From positions 95,514,316-95,578,315 of the forward strand of contig OY755240.1 of assembly GCA_963576725.1 (NCBI GenBank): DNA of 64,000 nt, written 5' to 3'. Position numbers and translations under genes: made by a program. The notes beneath the pieces are model-generated. The model saw only the letters and a program-made list of their open reading frames with translations. It was not told the origin of the DNA and made no database searches. How positions within the stretch are numbered: position 1 is the first letter of the stretch; every line of letters starts with the position of its first letter. This document shows positions 1 to 64,000 of this stretch, one piece after another. The stretch is from Azorinus chamasolen (Eukaryota > Mollusca > Bivalvia > Cardiida > Solecurtidae).

Positions 1-560
1 TTGACTTTGAGGTCAAAGGTGATATCAGGGTCAAACTGAAGGTTATTGGTCAATTTCTAAAACATTTAACTTGGATATCACTTTTGATTGTTTGTATTGG
101 GATTTTATGTGGCATAAACATCAAATCCCGACTCCCCAGAATTTCTTCTGCCTGTGGAACACTTGCAGTGTTAATTTAAACACCTTTTGAACCATTGGGG
201 ATAAAGACTTGTCACTTCATATGATACCCTGGCATTCCTATTCATCTTCACTGACTTCACTTCACTTCATTCCACCTCCCCCCCCCCATCCCACCCCCCA
301 AACCCCGCCGTAACCTAGTTTACTGAAGCTGCAACTTTTGAAAGGAGATGGAGACTTCATACTAATGGAATGTATACTCATGTCATGAAGTTGCATGTTT
401 TGAGGAGAGCCATAAGAGCCAACGTCAGATTTCAAGGTCAAATATCAAATTAATAAAATTTTGATCTTGGCAATAACTATGAGAGATAAAGACTTCATAT
501 TGTGCATGTTTACTAATGAAGCTGTAACTTTTGAGTGATGTCATGTCAAAGTCAACATCA
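1..560. repeat. decayed tandem-core element (Helitron-like class)
   Basis: Contains three degenerate units around gagataaagacttcatat and aagttgcat-ttttgag, the vocabulary of the core at 55540-55740 and 46310-46440. A C-rich run lies at 275-305. No terminus is visible. Confidence 0.45.
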
Positions 561-563
561 CAT

Positions 564-917
564 TTAACCTTTTCCCTGTTCTATGTTTACTACAAATTTC
601 AATACCTACTGAATATTCTTGGACAAAATAGTTATAATGAAATACTGAAGGTTGAACATTGTAGCCATTTTAGAAAGTATAGAAACAGATCTATCGAATT
701 TCATTAGCAAACAGAGCAGACCCTGATCAGACGGCTCCTCTAGGAGCCGTCTGATCAGGGTCTACTCTGTTTGCTAGTGGAATTTGAAAGATCTGTTTCT
801 TTTCTTTCTAAAATGGCTGCAATGTTCCACCTTCCATATTTCATTATAACTATTGTCTCCATGAATATTCAGTAGGTATTGAGATTTGGAATAAATATAG
901 AACAGGGAAAGGGTTAA
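564..917. mobile_element. P1b palindromic MITE, near-perfect full foldback
   Basis: 354 bp between TTAAC and GTTAA, both halves made of the same arm (CTGTTCTATGTTTA ... GGCTCCTCTAGGAGCC ... TAAATATAGAACAG). Other P1b copies have two different halves, so this is a symmetric isoform. Confidence 0.85.
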
Positions 918-993
918 TTCAGCAGTTGACACAATTTTCCCTTCAAACAGTCCTGTTTCTTCTAACAGCAGTGTCGCAATGTTCCTTTGATTT

Positions 994-1243
994 GAACCCT
1001 TTCCCTTTTGAATATTCATGTAAGAAATTTTGACATCATGAATATTTATTAGCTGAATTTTCATAATTGAATACTATGTACATGTACACAGGAATATTTG
1101 GTATTAGTAGAAACTGTAGAGTCAGATCTATTTTAATTTCATAAGAAAACGGAGCAGACCTTGATCAGACAGCTCCTACGGGAGCCATTTGATCAGGATC
1201 TACTCTGTTTGCAAAGGCATGAAAAAGCATTTATATAAATTAA
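994..1243. mobile_element. P1 MITE
   Basis: Starts AACCCTTTCCC, has the GAATATTCATGTAAGAAAT subterminus, core CAGCTCCTACGGGAGCC, and ends near ATATAAATTAA; right end decayed. Confidence 0.75.
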
Positions 1244-1616
1244 CACTCTTTAATGTACTGTGTTACAGAGACGGGGATGTACCATTCACATAGTGATTAC
1301 ATGTTTGTTTGTACAATTTATGACTAATGATAACCAGAGGGGCTGTTATAAAAACCATGTTAACCTTTGGCAAACATTTATCTGCTTCATAAATTCATCA
1401 TCTATGGCATTAAAACACAATGTAGATTTTAATTTGGTTTCAATAAAAAAAAAAGCTTCAAAACATTTACTATTCATTTGTTTTGAATCCATAGGACTTT
1501 GTATCGAAATTTTATCTAGATCCAAAGTGTTTGCAAAGATTTTTCACAAATTTTCCCCCATAAAGGGTAAACTTTAACCTTTGACTTGTTCAAACATTAG
1601 AGATCATTCTAATATA

Positions 1617-2020
1617 CAGTAAAACATTTCACAGTAGGGACCGCTCAATAAATAAACATCGAGGTCTACGAGAGTACAGTGGTTGCTAAACCGAAGTTTA
1701 CTCCATGAATATTCATGTAAGAAATAATGACATCATGAATATTAATTAATTTTTATGATAGGACATGGTACAGGAATTTTTGGCCATGGCAGAAACTGTA
1801 GAATCGTATCCATAATATATTATAAGCAATATATTATATGGAAGCCATTTGATCTAGGTCTACTTTGTGGGCAAAGGAGTAAAAAGGCATATTTATAGAG
1901 TAGAAGATTAATGCAGGATGAAAGTAATGCAGAAAGCTCCTATTGGAGCCTTCTGCATAACTTTTGTCCTGAATTAAGCTACCACCTGCCTTTAGGACCC
2001 TCTTTTGGTTGATTGTACTG
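1617..2020. mobile_element. P3 element split by a P1 insertion
   Basis: CAGTAAAAC at the left and GTACTG at the right, flanked by TA. The core AAAGCTCCTATTGGAGCC survives near 1935. The left arm breaks off at a TTAA-like site (about 1686) and resumes as TTAATGCAGG at 1908. Confidence 0.6.
1686..1911. mobile_element. P1 MITE nested in P3
   Basis: Starts GTTTACTCCATGAATATTC, contains GGCCATGGCAGAAACTGTAG and GTCTACTTTGTGGGCAAAGG, and ends AGATTAA. The central palindrome is degraded. Confidence 0.65.
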
Positions 2021-2164
2021 TACATAGTAATTGCTGAATGTACCTATTATTGCCAAGATTTCTACGCAGTTGCCTAGTGACTGTTTTATACCTGATCATT
2101 CGTTACCATCAGTTTCTGCATTACCTAGAATCTAGCCAAGTCTTTGTCCAGTGGGTTATACATC

Positions 2165-2345
2165 TGAGGCCCAGATATGATGTATACATTAAAACCTTTT
2201 CAAGAACATCTCCCACCAAACCCTGTGTTGTGACCACTCTTTAGAATCATCTGTTCCAGGCGATACTAAAGAGTGGTTACAACACAGGATTGGTGAAGAA
2301 ATGATGATTTTAGTATTTGAATACACACCTTTATCTATTGTCCTG
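2165..2345. mobile_element. P4 palindromic MITE
   Basis: Inverted arms ACCAAACCCTGTGTTGTGAC / GTTACAACACAGGATTGGT around the centre TCATCTGTTCCAGGCGAT, with outer TTTTCAAGAAC. Confidence 0.75.
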
Positions 2346-3133
2346 ATCATTCTTAGGACAGGCGAATCAAATGAGTACAACAACAGGCCTTTTTTCTGAC
2401 AATTTTTGGGAAAATGCATTTTAATAATTATGATTTTTTTTCGCCCATAAAACTCAATGATTTGATTCTGTTGGGATTTTTTTCCCAAAATTTGGAAAAA
2501 TGTTACTTATTTTGTATTGGGTTAACAGGTTAACAGTAAAAGGTCAGAACAAGGTATTATTTGTCTTAGAAATAAAGATACTATTATTTCCTAAATACGC
2601 TTCTTATATTGAGATCTGGTGTGTCAATTTGAAAATTCAGACTGTAGTGGTCAAGCCAGAGAGATACATGTACTGTGAACATTGTTAGGTGATGAGGTAT
2701 ACACTGTTTTTGTATGTAACTGTTTATTTGGTTACCGGTAATGTCTGATCATCAATACAAAACAGACATAGGTGAGGACCCTTGGGCTAGGGAAATGATC
2801 ATTCTCATTCATTCACCTGTTAACTGCATGATAGCCATCATCTGTTAACAGCTTGAATCCAGCTCAGATGCTTTAGTAAATTAGGATCTGATCAGGTTCT
2901 GACCCATTTATCACTTGACCACCTAAAAAAAGGCATATCTGAAAATTATTAAAGATGAGGAAAATTTGAGTTTGTGCAGACAATGATTTTCATAGCAGGA
3001 CGAAGGTGAACCTACACAGATTTTTTGGTAGTACCCCCTGGAGGCATGAACTTGACTCATGCAGTGAGTGGGAAGTGCAGACCAGCTTAATAATGTAGAC
3101 AGTCTGTGGTCTATTCACAGAAATGTTTTACAT
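2346..3133. other. intergenic/intronic sequence, no feature recognised
   Basis: AT-rich with no repeat family from this window recognised and no convincing exon. It is upstream of the first exon found, so it is presumably an intron. Confidence 0.4.
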
Positions 3134-3345
3134 TACAGTAAAACCCCTCTAAACCGGACATTCAATTTAGTATAAATATCGGTCTTGAAGACAGGTAGCA
3201 GCTTAATGCAGGGTGAAAGTCATACAGAAAGTTCCTCTAGGAGCTTTCTGCATGACTTTCACTCTGCATGAAGCAGCCACCTTCCTAAAAAATATCTAAA
3301 ATTCTTCTCTACTAGAATTGGGGTTCATTAAGAGGTTTTTTTTTA
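3134..3345. mobile_element. P3 MITE
   Basis: ACAGTAAAACCCCTCTAAAC start; core AAAGTTCCTCTAGGAGCTTT; arms GCAGGGTGAAAGTC / GACTTTCACTCTGC. The right end is eroded into AGAGGTTTTTTTTT. Confidence 0.75.
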
Positions 3346-3439
3346 ACATTATATGTGGCCAATTTATAATAACCATTGTAAACAGTGTGAATCAGATAAT
3401 TAACCAGGTAGATCAGCATATAATTGTTTGACAAACTCT

Positions 3440-3510
3440 TAATCCTTTCCCTTAGAAGATCTCTTGGCACATTTGCAAACAGAGTAGACCCAGATCAGAT
3501 GGTTTCTAAC
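3440..3510. repeat. P1 fragment
   Basis: Contains AATCCTTTCCCTTAG and TTTGCAAACAGAGTAGACCC, then breaks off before the palindrome centre. Confidence 0.65.
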
Positions 3511-3597
3511 TAACAGTGGATGTTCATGTGATTCACTGACATCATACATGCTAAATTGAGATTTTTCTATGCAAACAAAGCATCACATGATGTTACT

Positions 3598-4379
3598 ATA
3601 CCCCCAAAAACAAAGTTTGGGGGTATGTAGGAGTCACCTTGTCTGTTGGTTTGTCGGTCCGTCAGTTGACTTTTGTTTCCGCATGGTTTCTCAGTAACTA
3701 GAATTCAATGAAACTTTACATGATGCTTTATCAAAAAGAGGGCATGTGCATCCAATTATTATTTTCCAGCTCAGTGATTTCCTTACAGAATTATGTCCCT
3801 TTGTTTAAAATTTTTGTGTTGGTCTGTTGACTTTTGTTTCTGCAGTTTCTCTGTAACTGCTGACTAGAATTCAATGAAACTTGACATGATGCTTTATCAT
3901 AAAGAGGCCATGTGTATTCAATTATTATTTTCCAGCTCAGTGATTTCCTTACAGAATTATGCCCCTTTGTTTAAATTTTTGTGTTGGTCTGTTGACTTTT
4001 ATTTCTGCGCGGTTTCTCAGTAACCGCTGACTAGAATTCAATGAAACTTGACATGATGGTTTATCATAAAGAGGACATGTGTATTCAATTATTATTTTCC
4101 AGCTCAGTGATTTCCTTACAGAGTTATGCCCCTTTGTTTAAAATTTTTGTGTTGGTCGGTTTGTTGACTTTTGTTTCCACCCGGTTTCTCAGTAACCGCT
4201 CACTAGAATTCAATGAAACTTGACATGATGCTTTATCATAAAGAGGACATGTGCATCCAATTATAGTTTTCCTGTTTATCTTTTTCCTTACAGGGTAATG
4301 CCCCTTGGAATTGTGCAATGCTTTTTCATGTGACAGTCACATTTGTGGGGGTATTAATCACCGTCAGTGATAGTTCTAG
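3598..4379 (+). mobile_element. Helitron-like non-autonomous element with ~160-bp tandem core
   Basis: The 5' end is an inverted pair TACCCCCAAA / TTTGGGGGTA, then a TGTCTGTTGG...GGTCCGTCAG tract. About four ~160-190 bp units follow, each with AGAATTCAATGAAACTT and TTCCAGCTCAGTGATTTCC. The 3' end has the hairpin ATCAC-CGTCA-GTGAT followed by AGTTCTAG, matching the Helitron hairpin-plus-CTAG terminus. No RepHel protein is coded. Confidence 0.6.
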
Positions 4380-4462
4380 TTTTCTATACACCTCATATTT
4401 AGCCATTTGAGAGCTAATTGAGTGCAGAAATTAAATCACATAAAAAAGTATAATGGGACGTC

Positions 4463-4690
4463 AAACCTTTTCTCCATAAATATACCTTTCTACACCTTTG
4501 CTAACAGAGTAGAACCAGATCAGATGACTCCTGTAGGAGCCATCTGATCAGGGTCTGCTCTGTTTGCTTATGAAGAAATATAGATATGATACCTATATAC
4601 TGTATATGCAATGCAGCTACCTCGTATGGGTCTTCTCTGTTTGCAAAGGCGTGAAAAGCTGATTATATGGAGGGAGGGGCTAATTATATT
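4463..4690. mobile_element. P1 MITE, rearranged
   Basis: Arm TTTGCTAACAGAGTAGAACC and core GACTCCTGTAGGAGCC, then a second GTCTTCTCTGTTTGCAAAGG, so two P1 arms of the same type occur in one copy. Confidence 0.65.
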
Positions 4691-4794
4691 ACATGTAGGG
4701 TAATTTATACAGTATAGTTACCCATTAGTGTCAGGCTAAAGTACAGAGTACATGTACAAATGTAATACAAAGCTAGCTTGGATTATTGTAGTCT

Positions 4795-5002
4795 AATTAG
4801 CCTTTTACAGTGCAGGACATGAGTCACTGATGTCCTTTTGCAAACAGGACAGACCCAGATGAGAGGACTCCTAGAGGAGTCCTCTGATCAGGGTCTGTAC
4901 TGTTTGTTATTGTGCACATTTTCAATCCTTAATATTCACCATAAGCTTGACCTGTTTAAATTTTGGAATAGTCCATTTGAAAAGTCAGCGTAGTAAGGGT
5001 TA
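4795..5002. mobile_element. P1-type MITE, diverged
   Basis: Core AGGACTCCTAGAGGAGTCCT flanked by TTGCAAACAGGACAGACCC; right end AGTAAGGGTTAA. Confidence 0.6.
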
Positions 5003-5253
5003 ACCCTTTCAGCGTTACGAAAATTTTCTGTGATGAGAGTTTCAAATTCTTTTTCTTCTATTTCTTTTCAAAGACTTGTTTACTGTTTCAAATGGTTTTG
5101 AGGCATGAGAGAAACAGATTTTATTTTGCATGTCATGTAGATAGGAACTGTTTGTATGTTTTCACCAATTCCCTTATTTTGTGGAAGCTACTCTTAAAGT
5201 ATAGTGGAAGCTACTCTTAAAGTATAGTGGTAATTTCCTGTTACTGACTAGTG
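5003..5253. other. intronic sequence with a 23-bp direct duplication
   Basis: Begins TTAACCCTTTCAGCG, perhaps another TTAA-type end. GGAAGCTACTCTTAAAGTAT occurs twice in tandem at about 5185-5230. Confidence 0.5.
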
Positions 5254-5483
5254 GTTTAGCCCTTTCTCTCATATAAACAAATTTTCATGCATCTGCAAAC
5301 AGAGTAGGCCCAGATCAGACGGCTTCTATAAGAGCCGCCTGATCATGCTCTGTTTGCTAATGGAATTTTAAAATCTGTTTCTATCGGTTCTAAAACAGCT
5401 ACCTTGTTTGATTGTAACTTGTGTCCATGAATATTCAGTAGGTATTGAAATTTGGAATAAATATAGAAGAGGGAAAGGGTTAA
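5254..5483. mobile_element. P1b MITE
   Basis: TAGCCCTTTCTCTCATATAA start, core GGCTTCTATAAGAGCC, end GAAGAGGGAAAGGGTTAA. The terminal TTAA is shared with the next copy. Confidence 0.8.
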
Positions 5484-5727
5484 CCCTTTATCTGTTCAAT
5501 ATTCGTGTAAGAAACAATTACATCATAAATATTTATCAGCTGAATTTTTTATAATGGCATATGAACACAGGATTTCTAAGCTTTGGCAGAGACTGTAGAA
5601 TTAGATCTATATAACTTCATAAACAAACAGAGCAGATGAATCCTCCAGGAGTTGTCTTATCTGGGTCTACTCTGTTTGACTCTGTTTGCAAAGCAATGAA
5701 AGACGTATTTATGAAAAAAAGGGTTAA
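5480..5727. mobile_element. P1 MITE abutting the preceding copy
   Basis: TTAACCCTTTATCTGTTC to AAAAAGGGTTAA. The centre is shortened to ATCCTCCAGGAG, and the CTCTGTTTG motif is duplicated. Confidence 0.8.
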
Positions 5728-5889
5728 TAACAATGTATGTACATCTTATAATGAACAAATTGTTAAAAGATTTGAAAATACCCAGATTTAAGTCTTCAAG
5801 TTCAGAAATATCAACATAAAAATGTAGGCAATCTGATCAAAACTTTTCTAGGTCTACTCTGTTCACAGAGGCTTGGGAGAGGGTTAATT
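5722..5889. repeat. dispersed repeat, inverted relative to 41165-41303
   Basis: Its sequence (TACATCTTATAATGAAC, GATTTGAAAATACC, AGTCTTCAAGTTCAGAAATA) is the reverse complement of 41165-41303 over about 130 bp. It runs into a P1 end (GTCTACTCTGTTCACAGAGG ... GGGTTAA). Confidence 0.7.
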
Positions 5890-5956
5890 GAATCCTATAT
5901 GTACTAGTGAGGTGAATGAATTTTGTGTATGCATGTAAACATGATAGGCCCACAGA

Positions 5957-6140
5957 GATCCAGATAAGATTGTGTAAATTGAAACATTTTCAAGAATAGC
6001 TCCTTTATTTCTCCAACCTATACTGGTCTTTGCGACAATTCTAAAGAGTGGTCACAGTATAGGGTTTGGTGGTCCCGAGAATTTAAGGAGCTGTACTGGA
6101 AAATGTTTAAATTTACAGACTATATCTTATCTGGACCTGG
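5957..6140. mobile_element. P4 MITE
   Basis: Outer arms CAGATAAGATTGTGTAAATT / AATTTACAGACTATATCTTATCTGG by halves, inner TTTCTCCAACCTATACTG and CAGTATAGGGTTTGG. Confidence 0.75.
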
Positions 6141-6447
6141 ATTCAGAAGGCCTTGTATCTACAGGTCTGTTGTGTCAAATTGAATCTGACCATTTTTCTG
6201 CTACATGTATGAAATTGTGGCATGACCAGCCTTTGCAGCATCTTTGATATAGATGAGAAATAATGTTGTATTTGACCTTGGTCTAAGAGTAACATGGCAT
6301 TTCATCAGTTCTTCAAACTGTTTGTCTCTGGAGATATCTTGGAAGTTTGATTTTAGAATTGTTACATGCAGCGTTTTTTTGCAGATAATATAATGTGCAA
6401 AAGGTTAAGTTGTTTGAAAAAAATAAATCATAAATCATCCTTAACAG

Positions 6448-63350
<56,903 letters not shown>

Positions 63351-63454
63351 ACATCCTCAAGAATGATTGCTTTAATGTACATGTATATAGGTACCAGTAT
63401 AATTTGGAGAAAACTATTTCCCTTAATTGTTTTTTTATATAGAGACCAATAGAT

Positions 63455-63830
63455 AAAGATGCAAAGTCAGATACTAAAATCATCATTTCTCCGTCAAACC
63501 CTATGTTGTGACCACGCATTAGAATAGTCTTAACCCTTTCCTCCATAGGCTGTTTTTAGATCCAACCTCTTTGAATGAATCTATCAAAAAGGAGCATTAA
63601 CTAGAGAAAAGTTATGAAACCATTGTGATAAATAGAGCATTTGCTCCTTAGGAGCAAATGCTCTATTTATCACAATGGTTTCAAAAAGTGACTTTACAGA
63701 GTCGTATTTATGAATGAAAGGGTTAAAGAGACGATTCTAAAGAGGGCTACAGCATGGGGTTTCGTGCAGAAATAAAAGAGATACTTTTGAAAATGTTTTA
63801 ATTTATGCATCTTATCTGGGCCATTACACA
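63455..63830. mobile_element. P4 element split by P2
   Basis: CTAAAATCATCATTTCTCCG TCAAACCCTATGTTGTGACC and AGAATAGTCTTAA before; TTAAAGAGACGATTCTAAAG AGGGCTACAGCATGGGGTTT and TTTAATTTATGCATCTTATC after. The gap falls in the P4 centre. Confidence 0.83.
63530..63726. mobile_element. P2 MITE nested in P4
   Basis: TTAACCCTTTCCTCCATAGG start, core TTTGCTCCTTAGGAGCAAA, end ATGAATGAAAGGGTTAA. TTAA on both sides. Confidence 0.88.
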
Positions 63831-63912
63831 TCATTCTTGTTACACTAGCAATACAGCAATTTGTAGAGAATCTGGTCTCGATCGAAGTTCTAATTATAAG
63901 CCAGTTTAGTTA

Positions 63913-64000
63913 TTAACACTTTACTCCGTAAGTACGCCTTTGCAAACAGAGTAGACCCAGATCAGACAGCTCCTATAGGAGCCGTCTGATCAGGGTCTGC
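63913..64000. mobile_element. P1 MITE, cut by the window end
   Basis: TTAACACTTTACTCCGTAAG start, GCAAACAGAGTAGACCCAG, core CAGCTCCTATAGGAGCCG, GATCAGGGTCTGC at the edge. Confidence 0.8.

Noticed and set aside
564..917. Bacterial-type terminator hairpins
   Set aside because: The palindromes are MITEs with target-site duplications in introns of a spliced gene.
1..6447. The upstream coding exon of HIP1 (residues before LLDTILGTF)
   Set aside because: I looked for the conserved INxQExxxKEKH segment with a donor in the right phase and did not find it; it is probably outside the window.

Overview
This is a metazoan nuclear window carrying most of one large, intron-rich gene on the + strand, with introns packed with small DNA transposons. 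The gene is the HIP1/HIP1R (Sla2-type) endocytic adaptor. I recognise 28 exons from 6448 to 63350, all joining in consistent phase into about 1,033 codons: most of the ANTH domain, an acidic linker, a long coiled coil, and a complete I/LWEQ (THATCH) actin-binding domain with a C-terminal helix. The exons for the first ~60 residues and the promoter must lie upstream. I infer a bivalve mollusc, probably a heterodont clam. The reasons are the protein, the AT-rich long introns, and elements with ~150-165 bp tandem cores that resemble the bivalve 'pearl' (Helentron-associated) repeats. The genus is not determinable here.

Layout of the gene: ANTH exons 6448-29033; acidic linker exons 32548-33574; coiled-coil exons 36124-48932; I/LWEQ exons 49553-58295; C-terminal helix and probable last exon 59769-63350. 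Only ~3.1 kb of 64 kb is coding.

The rest is repeats. I name them for reference. P1/P1b: ~200-260 bp, TTAA-ended palindromic MITEs with core GGCTCCTATAGGAGCC, more than 50 whole or partial copies. P2: TTAA-ended, core TTTGCTCCTATAGGAGCAAA. P3: TA-flanked, ends CAGTAAAACCTC, core AAGCTCCTNTAGGAGCTT. P4: palindrome built on ACCAAACCCTATGTTGTGAC. P5/P6 and one further family: TTAA-ended with other ends. There are also three 0.9-1.0 kb pogo/Tigger-like non-autonomous elements, two dead mariner elements, several Helitron/Helentron-like elements with tandem cores, a ~538 bp TCTG microsatellite and assorted minisatellites. No autonomous transposase matching the TTAA elements is present.

The most notable signals are: (1) several MITE families with different ends share the same palindromic centre GCTCCTNTAGGAGC, and P1 and P2 also share a whole end; (2) TTAA elements repeatedly nest in one another or abut through a single shared TTAA, and three P3 copies carry a TTAA element at a TTAA in an arm; (3) a pogo-like element sits inside a mariner that sits inside a P1 MITE; (4) one splice donor and one splice acceptor of the gene lie in local tandem arrays that multiply splice-site-like sequence.
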